Shown one piece after another: positions 56,140 to 64,000 of a stretch of DNA of 64,000 nucleotides. Positions within the stretch are counted from its first letter, which is position 1; every line of letters starts with the position of its first letter. Source of the stretch: Fulvia fulva (lineage: Eukaryota; Ascomycota; Dothideomycetes; Mycosphaerellales; Mycosphaerellaceae); the NCBI RefSeq assembly GCF_020509005.1, contig NC_063012.1, positions 5,208,001-5,272,000 of the forward strand, given 5' to 3'. The notes under the pieces are model-generated. The model did no database searches, had not been told where the DNA came from, and saw nothing but the letters and a program-made list of their open reading frames with translations. A program made the position numbers and the translations under genes.

Positions 56140-56997
56140 GGCAGCCAAGTGTGGTCCTTAGGCGAGAGGGCCTGCCCATCGAAGGGACTCGTCGCGCCGC
56201 TAGCGAAGATCCAAAACCAATGCCTAAGGAAGGTCACCGGGGCATATAAGTCGACACCAACGAGGATGCTTGAGCACGAGACCGCTATACCGCCGATCGA
56301 CCTATACATCCAGGGACTACGGACCTCCTACTTAGGCAAGTCGGCACAGTACCCAGTACAGAAGGTCATCGCCAGTGCAGTCGCAAGGGCCCGCGAATCA
56401 GTACCAGCGCACAAGGGCATTCGACCCGGAAACGAGCCGAACTACCGGGCAAGGGACGAACAGCTAGCAACACAATGGGAAGGTGAAAAATCGTTTGTAG
56501 AGCAACTATGGAAAGAGAGGTGGAACAACCAGGTTGTAGGGCATAGTGGACGCCCTCAGCCAGCGGGACAACCTAAGGAATGGTCAGCTACAAAATCCGC
56601 GGTCAAGCACCCCCCGAAGCTCATCCACTACCGCCTTACGAGGGCACAGAGTAGCATAGCAACCCAACTGCGAAGCGAACACATCGGCCTCCAGGGGTAC
56701 CTATCATGGAGGAAGGTTCCAGGATACACGAATACTAGCTGCCCCTGCGGCTATCGCTCCCAGAACGTACGGCACGCACTCCTCGTCTGTCCGAGGTGGT
56801 CGCTAGGAAGGGGGGAGTGGATGGCAAAGGCGAGGAACCGGACGATTGGGGCACTTCTTAACAACGCTGAAGACCTACGGCGCATTACGAACTGGATACT
56901 AGAGAAGGGCTGGCTAGAACAGTACCGCCTAGTAGGAGCAGTGCAGGAAGAGAGGACACGACGCAGCGCGACGAGACCGGCTAGGAGCGGGGGCTAA
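56140..56997 (+). CDS. LINE-B ORF2 C-terminal part, un-RIPed, detached from its N-terminus
   Basis: Open for 285 codons from the switch point to TAA. It begins in mid-protein (GSQVWSLGERACPSKG follows TY of the RT end), so there is no true start; the GTG at 56149 should not be taken as one. It holds the post-RT connection region and a C-terminal zinc-binding motif, C-P-C-G-Y...H...C, around 56736-56790 (C-X-C-X8-H-X4-C). I see no RNase H signature. Together with 11944-14390 it would make an ORF2 of about 1100 residues. RIP-free base content contrasts sharply with the sequence just upstream. Confidence 0.88.
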   Translation, partial: GSQVWSLGERACPSKGLVAPLAKIQNQCLRKVTGAYKSTPTRMLEHETAIPPIDLYIQGLRTSYLGKSAQYPVQKVIASAVARARESVPAHKGIRPGNEPNYRARDEQLATQWEGEKSFVEQLWKERWNNQVVGHSGRPQPAGQPKEWSATKSAVKHPPKLIHYRLTRAQSSIATQLRSEHIGLQGYLSWRKVPGYTNTSCPCGYRSQNVRHALLVCPRWSLGRGEWMAKARNRTIGALLNNAEDLRRITNWILEKGWLEQYRLVGAVQEERTRRSATRPARSGG

Positions 56998-57171
56998 CGG
57001 GGTAGTGACATGGACTACGTACGTTCAGAGGGAAAGCTAATCTAGACAAGGAGTAGTCGGGGGCGGGAAGGGTTTTCACCTATTCGGGTTTCCCTTTGTA
57101 CATAACAATAGATATATACCTGCATAGGCCGGATAGGGTCCTAGAACAGGGGAATGACAAATCTATCTATC
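56998..57171 (+). other. LINE-B 3' UTR and TCTA tail
   Basis: About 160 bases of UTR followed by TCTATCTATCTA at about 57160-57171. All LINE-B 3' ends in the window (10900, 19458, 32753, 39298, 57171) finish in the same tetranucleotide repeat instead of poly(A). Confidence 0.85.
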
Positions 57172-57186
57172 TATTATCTTAGGTTA
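57172..57186. repeat. 15-bp target duplication, partner at 15893-15907
   Basis: tattatcttaggtta follows the LINE-B tail and equals the reverse complement of 15893-15907. It is also part of the gypsy G5 coding sequence (VLS). Confidence 0.92.
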
Positions 57187-57233
57187 GAGAGGACGGTAAA
57201 TTATATCCTATCGTATTCTACTCGATAAAGATA

Positions 57234-57238
57234 AACCT
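57234..57238. repeat. 5-bp target duplication of Copia-1 (AACCT; right copy 62854-62858)
   Basis: AACCT occurs directly before the 5' LTR and directly after the 3' LTR, as expected for a Ty1/copia integrase. Confidence 0.95.
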
Positions 57239-57473
57239 TGTTAAGATGTAGCATCTCAAAGGGAGTCAACAATCAGGAAGTGATCTGGCAGCCTGAGGCA
57301 TCCACAATGACTCAGCTTGTAGGGAGATACCTTCTCTCCCCTTTAGCTTAGATAGACATCTAACACAATCAACATATTGGTTCCTGATATATTGCTGCAT
57401 GCTCGTGCTATTAGTCAGTTGAAGATTGATCTCTTACTCCACTCCGCTGCCATCTACCCGTACCTGTTCAACA
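57239..57473 (+). repeat. Copia-1 5' LTR
   Basis: 235 bp. It differs from the 3' LTR at two positions only: 57386 (G versus A) and 57451 (C versus T). Both are CpA/TpA-type differences. Confidence 0.96.
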
Positions 57474-57488
57474 GGTTATGAGCCCGGG
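57474..57488 (+). other. Primer-binding site of Copia-1, complementary to a Met tRNA anticodon arm
   Basis: GGTTATGAGCCCGGG starts right after the LTR. Its complement, CCCGGGCTCATAACC, contains the CAT anticodon within the conserved initiator-Met sequence GGGCTCATAACC. Drosophila copia uses a half-molecule of initiator tRNA-Met in the same way. There is no match to a tRNA 3' end (TGG). Confidence 0.7.
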
Positions 57489-57921
57489 TTTGTGCAGGAA
57501 TAAGAGCAACCTATATCAGTACAGGTTACTTGTATCCCTTGCTATCGTAGCAGAAAACATCTGGGAATCAGAAGTCTACCCCGTCTATCCTATCAAGGAG
57601 CTTAGTTCGATACTAAGTGATAGGTAACCCAGACAAGGACTCTGTGCGGCTTACTCAAAGCCAATACCTTGAAGATACTCTGTAGGCAGAACTGCATCGA
57701 GATACTATCAAGAAGGACTTCAAGTAAGTCATTTGAAGCTCTGCTAGGAGAGACAGACCTGTGTCCTAGCCTCGAGACCTCACACCGCTCCTTCTTTACT
57801 TTACCAAGCAGGCCTTGGTATCCACACCTACGAACTTTCCCATTCTACACCAGAAGCCTCAGCAGGATCTGAGCCACCACCTTGGAACATACACACCTTG
57901 TTTCATTACATCCAATTTATT

Positions 57922-60900
57922 ATGGATTCATACCAAGAGAAGACAGAGGAGAAGGGAGGCAAAATCCCAATTCTTGGGAGGGACAATTGGAAGAGATGGT
58001 TCAACCTTCAGAGATACAAGATGGAGAGCCAATCAGCATTCTTTGCAATTGATGACCTAATGGAAGTGTCTTTTGACAACATCAAGGGCAAGACTCTGAA
58101 ACTCCAAGAAGAGGCTACAACCAAAGAGATCCTCAATACGCCAACATGGACAAGACACAATGCAGTATGCAACTTCAGTATCCTTAGTAGGATCACAGAA
58201 GAAGATGAATTTGAGCTTGAGGGCTCATGTGAATCTGGAAGAGCTGCTGAGAAGTGGGTGTATCTCTGGAACAAGTATAGCCAGGTGCTACCAACCCATG
58301 CACATGAGCTCACAAAGCAATTTGTGACCTTTGAGATGAGTGAAGAGTTCACCATCAGATCTGCATGGACACACCTGGTTTCTCTTGGAAAAAGGATTGC
58401 TGATGTTGACCCAGAGGGTCAGCATTACAGGAAAGCTGATGTGAGGATGACCCAGCTCTTAAGCTCACTGCCACCTGACTACCATGTAGCCAGGGATACT
58501 ATCATGGCTCAGCCAAAGATGGATCATGAAAGGACCTTAAAGATCCTTGAAGCTCAAGAAGCCAGGTTGGATCCCTCTAAGGCTGAGTATGGCATGGCAG
58601 CCACCTGGGTCAAGCCCTCAGGTCTAGCAAGACCACTCTCCTGCCTTCTCTGTGAGAAGGATCATCTGATCAAGGACTGCCCTAGTTTGCCTGAGGCAAG
58701 AAAGGTCCTTAGATCTCATTCCCAACCACCATCTTCCCAGAATACAACACATGTCAAGAAGAAGAGAACTCCACCACCCACTTCAAGGAGGACACCAAGA
58801 GAGAAGTCCTCTATGGAAGAACTTAAGAAAATGGTGAAGAAACTCAGCTCTGACATGCTGTCACTCCAGAAGAACCAGGCCCAGTCTTATACCTCTAAAG
58901 CAAAGAAGACTGGAAAAGGTTTCTCCGCCCAAGAGTCACTATGCAGCTCATCCCCAGAGACAATGTCTGATGATGATGAGTATGATGAAGTGGCTCACTC
59001 AACTGCAGAAGTCCAAGGCAAGTTCCCCTCGTCAGAGTGGTTACTTGACTCCTGTGCTTCATCCCATATGACTGACCAAAGCTGCCTCTTTAGATCTATG
59101 ACTCCCTTGACAAGGAAGAAATGGATCAAAGTGGGAGGTGGGTTTTTATTGGCCACTCATATTGGGAATGCAGAGATGAGTGGGAGAGCTGGCAGAAAAG
59201 TTGTTTTGGAAGATGTCCTGCTTGTACCCAAGCTAGGAGTGAACCTGGTTTCATGGAACCAGTTTAGCAAGCAGTTTGGTGTGCAACCTCCATCATTTTC
59301 TCTTGTTTCCCCCTCTGGTGAGACTGTTGTCCAGACAAAGCTCCTTGGGGGGGTTCCATTCATTGATGAGATTTCTCCTCTCCTACAAGAACGGGCACAT
59401 TACTCATCATGTGCACCACCAATGGAGAATGCCTTTGTGACTGCTCAATCAGAGACCGACCTGAAGCAGTGGGAGCTTTGGCATAGAAGATTTGCACACT
59501 TTGGGAAGAATTTGCTCCAGAATCTTCACAAGGTAACAGACTTGAAAGAACCCATTCCTATCCCTAAGGATGGCTTTCACCAGTGCAGAGTATGCTCAAT
59601 AGCAAAGATGAAGAAGTACAAAGGCAAAGTTACAGAGAGAAGACCTGAAAGACTTGCCCTTGTATCTATTGACATATGTGGCCCACTACCAATCTCAAGA
59701 CTAGGATTCAAATACTGGCTTGAGATTGTTGACAACTTCTCTAGGAAGAAGTGGACCTTTCCTCTTAGGAAAAGAGAAGATGCTCCAGTTGCTCTCCAGA
59801 ATTGGAAGATCAAAGCAGAGAGGAAATCATCAGCGCAGCTGAAAGCAGTAAGACTTGACAATGCAAAAGAACTTATTGCATTAGTGAAGCAGTGGGAGAA
59901 GGATTTGGGGATTGGGCTCGAGCCGACTGAGGCATACAACTCTCTACAGAATGGACCAGTTGAGAGGTCAATACAAACCTCAGAGGACTCTATAAGGGCA
60001 ATGCTTGAAGAGGCTAAGATGCCGGTTGAATTTTGGCCTGAAGCACTAGAGGCCCAAACTTATATGAGGAACAAACTGCCAAATGGCCCAGATTACGATG
60101 GGTTCAAGGTTTCACCAGATGAGGCTTTTGATGGTATCAAACCGACCATCAACCATTTGAAAGTTTGGGGATGCAAAGCTGTTGTCTATATGGACACAAG
60201 ATCCCAACCTCAATGGGCAAGAAGTGACAAGCTAATGAATAGGGGTAAAGAAGCAGTGTTTATTGGGTATGTTGAAAACACAGCTAAAGCCTGGCTCTTT
60301 TGGGAACCAGACATGAGAGCTGTTAAACAACACACACATGCAGACTTCTTTGAGGACCAGCCTGGAGGTGATATGGGTCTCAATGTTCCAACATTGAATC
60401 TACCAAGCAGTGCACCAGCTAGGAAGCCCTTAGGAAGGCCGAGGAAGAACGTATCCTTAGGACAATCTACCTACCATTCAGGCGTCCATCAGAGCCCCCC
60501 CGAAATAGATCAGCCAATTGAGAGCCCTAAAGTCGCTCAGCCGAGAAAGCTGTTTGTGCAACTTCCCCAGCCTCCGGAGAACGTAGGGGAATTTCAGAAA
60601 ATCGATCAGCCAATTGAGAGAAGCTCCCTAGATCCCCAGGAAATAGACGTTACCAGGTCACAAGTGACGGTCCCTAAATCATCCCTTGGAAAGAGAAAGG
60701 CTGACTATGATGTTGAGGGCTATGACATGAAACAGAAAGCCCCAAGATCCATAGTCCCTAAGCCCGAACTAACCACTGAAGTGGGAGAAGCAATGGACCT
60801 CTCAGAGAACCTTGCTGCTTTTCACCAAGCTTTCTTTGCAGCCATGCAATCAGTGGACAGTTCAATACCATGGGATAGCGAATTCCTGGAAGAAGTTGAG

Positions 60901-62553
60901 GAAATGGCCTTTGCAGCAACTGTAGAAGCCATTGCATACAAGCAAGAGGTCCCAATTCCAAAATCCTACAAGGATGCTGTGAATGACAAGAAATGGGGAC
61001 ATCTTTGGAAGGAAGCAATCCAAAAGGAACTAGATGCTCTACAGAGTAACAACACCTGGGAAAATTCTGTTCCACCAAAAGGAGCAAATCTGGTTACATC
61101 AAGATGGGTCTTTGATATTAAGAGAAGCATTAGTGGAGCTATTGAAAAGTTCAAGGCTAGACTAGTTGCAAGGGGCTTCTCACAGAAGTTTGGTGTTGAC
61201 TTTATGGAGACATTTGCACCTACAGTAAGACAGGACACCCTTAGGGTGTTTATGGCTATTGTGTGTAAGAAGGATCTTCATCTTCACCAAGTGGATGTGA
61301 ACAATGCATTCACAGAAAGCACCCTCCATGAAGACATCTTCATGTTACCACCACCAGGAGTTGAGCTTCCACCAAACATGGTGTTCAAAATCCTCAAAAG
61401 CTTGTATGGACTTAAGCAAGCAGCTAGAGATTGGAATCAACTCTGTGTGTCAAAGCTCAGAGAGATTGGATTCACACAGTCAGAAGTGGATCCATGCCTA
61501 CTTATCCATAAGAAGAGGGAGATCATAATCCTTATACATGTGGATGACATTCCAATTGCTGCACCAAAGTTGACAGATGTTCTCTGGTTCAAAAGAGAAC
61601 TTGGCAAGATCTTCAAGATCAAAGATCTAGGTGAACCTGAAAAGATCCTTGGCATGAGAGTCACAAGGGACAGGAAGAGAGGAATCCTGAAACTTGACCA
61701 AGGACACTTTGTTAGGGACAGCCTAGCCAAGATGGGAATGAACCATGAGAAGGCAGCACCTACACACTCACCCATGGACAGCTATGAGGCCCTCAAACCT
61801 TCAAGCCACATGGATGAGAGGTGTGACAAGGCAGAGTACCAGAGTATTAATGGTACTTGGATGTGGCCAGCAACAATCACAAGGCCAGACATTGCTTTTG
61901 CCCTAGGAAGGATGAGCTCATTTGTGAGTGACCCATCCACCTACCACATGAAGGCTTTGAAGAAGATCACTAGGTACCTAAGATCATACCCTGATCTAGG
62001 ACTTCAGTTCTCAAAGTCTGGAAAAGGACACCTTATTGGATACTGTGATTCTGATTATGCAATGGACAAAGCAGACAGAGTCTCAATCCTTGGGTATGTC
62101 TTCTTCCTCTGTGGGGCACCAGTTTCTTGGATGAGCAAGAAGCAAAAGTCTGTAGCAACATCCACAATGGAGGCTGAATACATGGCTATGAATGCATGTG
62201 CGAAGCAGTCCCAATTCCTAGCTTCACTGCTGAGGGAAATGGATTGTCCAGAGTTAGTGGGAGACTGTTCCCATCAACCAAGAATCACTGGAAACCAGGA
62301 GACTGTATCAAATTTGAGACCAGTCCAATTAAGAGGTGACAATCAAGCTGCCCTCACCCTAGTGAAAGATGCACATGTTCATGACAAGTCGAAGCACATT
62401 GACATTGCCTATAACGCTGTTAGGAAACTTTGGTGGAGGAGGCTTATTGCTGTTGAGTACACCCCAACCTCTGAGATGGTTGCAGACGGGTTTACAAAAC
62501 CAAAGACTGGTCCACACTTCCAGAGGTTTGTAAGCCAGCTGAACCTGTCATAA
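57922..62553 (+). CDS. gag-pol: Copia-1 Gag-Pol polyprotein
   Basis: 1543 residues from the ATG at 57922 (the frame is open a little further upstream but without an earlier ATG). In order: Gag; a zinc knuckle CLLCEKDHLIKDC at about 58641-58680; a protease with LDSCASSHMT at about 59044-59073, where DSG is usual; a GAG-preintegrase H...H...C-X2-C motif (WHRRFAH, CRVC); an integrase core with D in SIDICGPL, D in RLDNAKEL and E in GPVERS (59660-59965); and a variable linker with two IDQPIE repeats (about 60505 and 60603). RT follows with QVDVNNAF, LYGLKQAARDW and catalytic HVDD (61537-61548). RNase H has GYCDSDYA, STMEAEY and DNQAAL (62035-62360). Gag and Pol are in one frame, as in many copia elements, so the particle needs another way to set their ratio. 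It appears fully functional apart from the unusual protease residue. Confidence 0.95.
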   Translation: MDSYQEKTEEKGGKIPILGRDNWKRWFNLQRYKMESQSAFFAIDDLMEVSFDNIKGKTLKLQEEATTKEILNTPTWTRHNAVCNFSILSRITEEDEFELEGSCESGRAAEKWVYLWNKYSQVLPTHAHELTKQFVTFEMSEEFTIRSAWTHLVSLGKRIADVDPEGQHYRKADVRMTQLLSSLPPDYHVARDTIMAQPKMDHERTLKILEAQEARLDPSKAEYGMAATWVKPSGLARPLSCLLCEKDHLIKDCPSLPEARKVLRSHSQPPSSQNTTHVKKKRTPPPTSRRTPREKSSMEELKKMVKKLSSDMLSLQKNQAQSYTSKAKKTGKGFSAQESLCSSSPETMSDDDEYDEVAHSTAEVQGKFPSSEWLLDSCASSHMTDQSCLFRSMTPLTRKKWIKVGGGFLLATHIGNAEMSGRAGRKVVLEDVLLVPKLGVNLVSWNQFSKQFGVQPPSFSLVSPSGETVVQTKLLGGVPFIDEISPLLQERAHYSSCAPPMENAFVTAQSETDLKQWELWHRRFAHFGKNLLQNLHKVTDLKEPIPIPKDGFHQCRVCSIAKMKKYKGKVTERRPERLALVSIDICGPLPISRLGFKYWLEIVDNFSRKKWTFPLRKREDAPVALQNWKIKAERKSSAQLKAVRLDNAKELIALVKQWEKDLGIGLEPTEAYNSLQNGPVERSIQTSEDSIRAMLEEAKMPVEFWPEALEAQTYMRNKLPNGPDYDGFKVSPDEAFDGIKPTINHLKVWGCKAVVYMDTRSQPQWARSDKLMNRGKEAVFIGYVENTAKAWLFWEPDMRAVKQHTHADFFEDQPGGDMGLNVPTLNLPSSAPARKPLGRPRKNVSLGQSTYHSGVHQSPPEIDQPIESPKVAQPRKLFVQLPQPPENVGEFQKIDQPIERSSLDPQEIDVTRSQVTVPKSSLGKRKADYDVEGYDMKQKAPRSIVPKPELTTEVGEAMDLSENLAAFHQAFFAAMQSVDSSIPWDSEFLEEVEEMAFAATVEAIAYKQEVPIPKSYKDAVNDKKWGHLWKEAIQKELDALQSNNTWENSVPPKGANLVTSRWVFDIKRSISGAIEKFKARLVARGFSQKFGVDFMETFAPTVRQDTLRVFMAIVCKKDLHLHQVDVNNAFTESTLHEDIFMLPPPGVELPPNMVFKILKSLYGLKQAARDWNQLCVSKLREIGFTQSEVDPCLLIHKKREIIILIHVDDIPIAAPKLTDVLWFKRELGKIFKIKDLGEPEKILGMRVTRDRKRGILKLDQGHFVRDSLAKMGMNHEKAAPTHSPMDSYEALKPSSHMDERCDKAEYQSINGTWMWPATITRPDIAFALGRMSSFVSDPSTYHMKALKKITRYLRSYPDLGLQFSKSGKGHLIGYCDSDYAMDKADRVSILGYVFFLCGAPVSWMSKKQKSVATSTMEAEYMAMNACAKQSQFLASLLREMDCPELVGDCSHQPRITGNQETVSNLRPVQLRGDNQAALTLVKDAHVHDKSKHIDIAYNAVRKLWWRRLIAVEYTPTSEMVADGFTKPKTGPHFQRFVSQLNLS

Positions 62554-62610
62554 AAAGGTCCAAGTACTATTGACAGGAAGTGAGCAGACTGTAACCTCCC
62601 ATACGAGATG

Positions 62611-62618
62611 AGTGGGAG
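62611..62618 (+). other. Polypurine tract of Copia-1
   Basis: The mostly-purine stretch agtgggag directly abuts the 3' LTR; the upstream gagatg extends it. Confidence 0.6.
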
Positions 62619-62853
62619 TGTTAAGATGTAGCATCTCAAAGGGAGTCAACAATCAGGAAGTGATCTGGCAGCCTGAGGCATCCACAATGACTCAGCTTGT
62701 AGGGAGATACCTTCTCTCCCCTTTAGCTTAGATAGACATCTAACACAATCAACATATTGGTTCCTAATATATTGCTGCATGCTCGTGCTATTAGTCAGTT
62801 GAAGATTGATCTCTTACTCCACTCCGCTGCTATCTACCCGTACCTGTTCAACA
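62619..62853 (+). repeat. Copia-1 3' LTR
   Basis: 235 bp; two transitions distinguish it from the 5' LTR (62766 A, 62831 T). Followed by AACCT. Confidence 0.96.
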
Positions 62854-64000
62854 AACCTAGTAGAATATCATTACGAGATTTACGATAAGAAGCTAATAGC
62901 TATTATTAGAGCGTTCGAGGAATAGAGGCCGGAGCTAATAAGCGCTCCCTCTAAGGTTCTTACCGACTATAAGGGCTTAGAGTAGTTCATAACGACTAAG
63001 TAGCTAACCCGCCGACAAGCGCGCTAGAGCGAGTTCTTATCCGGGTTCGACTTCTAGATAGAATATCGCCCTAGTAAGCTTAGGACAAAGCCCGATAGCC
63101 TTACGCGCCGTAGATAAGATATAGACAATAGGGATGATATAAAACATAGGTAGTAAGCTATATTAAAGCTACGTAATCTCCCTCCTAATATACGTAAGCG
63201 CTTAAAGCTATTAGCTATAACCACTCCGCGTACTACGGCCGACTAGTATTAATTAGTACTTTACGTACTCGAAGTAAACGAGGCCTCTATCGAAGAACTT
63301 ATCGAGGAAGCCTATACTAAAGACGAGCTAGCGTATAGTATTAAGAAGGCCCTAGACGATAATACTCGTACTTTACTATAAAACCTAGAAGGCTCTAGCT
63401 ATATCCCGCTTAGCGACTATAAGTTAGACGGTGACCTAATTAAGATCTAAGGACGTATATACGTACCGTATAAGCTTCGTCCGGAGCTAATAGCGAGGTA
63501 CTACAATACTCTATTAGCTAGGTATCCTAGGCGTAAGAAGATAGTCGACCTACTTACGCGTACGTACTACTAGCTTAGTCTAGTAGTAGATATTACTAAG
63601 TACGTTAAGAATTGTTACCTATATATACGATCTAAGGCTTTTTATAATACGTACTAAGGTATACTCCGATAGTTACCCGTGCCCTCGGGTACCTATAAGG
63701 AGATAGTACTCGATTACGTAGTAGAGCTACCGGATAGTTATAGTACTAAGGGTATAAAGTATAACGCTATCCTTACCCTAACCTATAGACTTACTAAGAG
63801 GAAGTATCTTATGCCCGTAGTAGATTTGACCCCTAAGGTAGCGGCCGACGCCGTATTAAAGTACGTAATTAAGGATTAGGGCCTATTCGATACGGTAGTA
63901 TTAGACTGTAGTAGTTAGTAGGTAAGCTAATTCTAGAAGGCTCTAATAGCGCGTCTAGCTATACGTATAAAGATCTCGACTACCTTTTACCCTCCGACTA
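62854..64000 (+). pseudogene. pol: Gypsy G5 RNase H and integrase remnant, RIPed, runs off the window
   Basis: Continues G5 after Copia-1: VEYHYEIYDKKLIAIIRAFEE, TDYKGLE and EYRPSKLRTKPDSLTRR (RNase H end), then an integrase zinc region near 63500-63650 and a core start, DYVVELPDS (about 63712). A piece at 63679-63879 is still open (LTLTYRLTKRKYLMPV). Stops elsewhere are in RIP context. Confidence 0.85.

Larger units (their letters stand above)
52162..57171 (+). mobile_element. LINE-B mosaic copy 2: RIPed 5' part joined to un-RIPed 3' part
   Basis: Reciprocal of the copy at 10900-15892. The core starts at 52217 after 55 extra bases. From 52217 to 56126 it is RIPed; from 56140 onward it is not. 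The length of the 5' part, 52217-56139, is 3923 bp, exactly that of 11931-15853 in the other copy. The 3' tail (TCTA units) is at about 57160-57171. The 5' flank (ctattagtgtcgatcg) and 3' flank (tattatcttaggtta) do not match each other. Confidence 0.93.
57172..57238 (+). pseudogene. pol: Gypsy G5 RNase H start, RIPed
   Basis: Reads VLS, stop, VREDGKLYPIVFYS and KIN, the start of a Ty3/gypsy RNase H. It continues the minus-strand fragment at 15893-16591 and is interrupted by Copia-1; the next residues follow at 62854. Confidence 0.85.
57239..62853 (+). mobile_element. Intact Ty1/copia LTR retrotransposon (Copia-1)
   Basis: 5615 bp with 235-bp LTRs (TGTTAAGATG...GTTCAACA), a 5-bp duplication, a primer site complementary to a Met tRNA anticodon arm, one uninterrupted Gag-Pol frame and a purine tract. 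It lies inside RIPed gypsy G5 but is not itself visibly RIPed. Most of the element is very poor in CpG, unlike all other elements here. Confidence 0.97.

Noticed and set aside
56149..56997. The 56-kb open frame as a separate gene starting at GTG 56149
   Set aside because: It aligns as the missing C-terminus of LINE-B ORF2; the upstream stops are RIP products.
1..64000. CRISPR arrays, rRNA or tRNA genes, biosynthetic or toxin genes
   Set aside because: None seen on either strand; short repeats are LINE tails or transposon repeats, and the Met-tRNA-like match at 57474 is only a primer site.

Overview
The window is a transposon graveyard from a filamentous ascomycete (Pezizomycotina-type) fungus. 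I find no host gene and no tRNA or rRNA gene. The fungal assignment rests on Tad1-like LINEs, chromodomain Ty3/gypsy elements, a fungal Ty1/copia element, and repeat-induced point mutation (RIP). In most of the sequence CpA and TpG have almost vanished into TpA while CpG is kept. Families are named locally here: G1-G5 (gypsy-like), LINE-A, LINE-B and Copia-1.

Three elements escaped RIP and look young. G1 (3619-10840) has identical 184-bp LTRs, a 5-bp target duplication, Gag, and a chromodomain Pol that is apparently made by a -1 frameshift. LINE-B is intact but split: ORF1 and most of ORF2 lie on the minus strand at 11931-15853, and the missing C-terminus of ORF2 lies 44 kb away on the plus strand at 56140-57171. 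Copia-1 (57239-62853) has 235-bp LTRs, a 5-bp duplication and one uninterrupted 1543-residue polyprotein.

Everything else is RIP-degraded and nested. LINE-A (353-3618, then 10841-10899) hosts G1. Gypsy G5 (15893-16591 minus; 57172-57238 and 62854-64000 plus) hosts LINE-B and Copia-1. A chimeric unit (16592-19458; second copy from 29533 to 39298) joins a 1020-bp anonymous 5' block to the 3' end of LINE-B. A RIPed gypsy with LTRs (G4) fills 19477-27407. G3 gag (27408-29517) and G3 pol (39314-41617) are separated by the second chimera, which itself contains a G2 fragment and a full-length RIPed LINE-B. A full-length RIPed G1 lies on the minus strand at 43065-50280, and LINE-A pieces lie at 50281-52161.

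The main result is structural. The LINE-B copies at 10.9-15.9 kb (minus) and 52.2-57.2 kb (plus) are reciprocal mosaics of RIPed and un-RIPed sequence that switch at the same element position. Their target duplications match only crosswise: 15 bp between the 15.9-kb and 57.2-kb ends, and 16 bp between the 10.9-kb and 52.15-kb ends. The interrupted host elements, LINE-A and G5, also continue only crosswise. The simplest reading is that about 44.2 kb (roughly 11.94-56.13 kb) was inverted by exchange between two inverted LINE-B copies after RIP, either in the genome or in the assembly.
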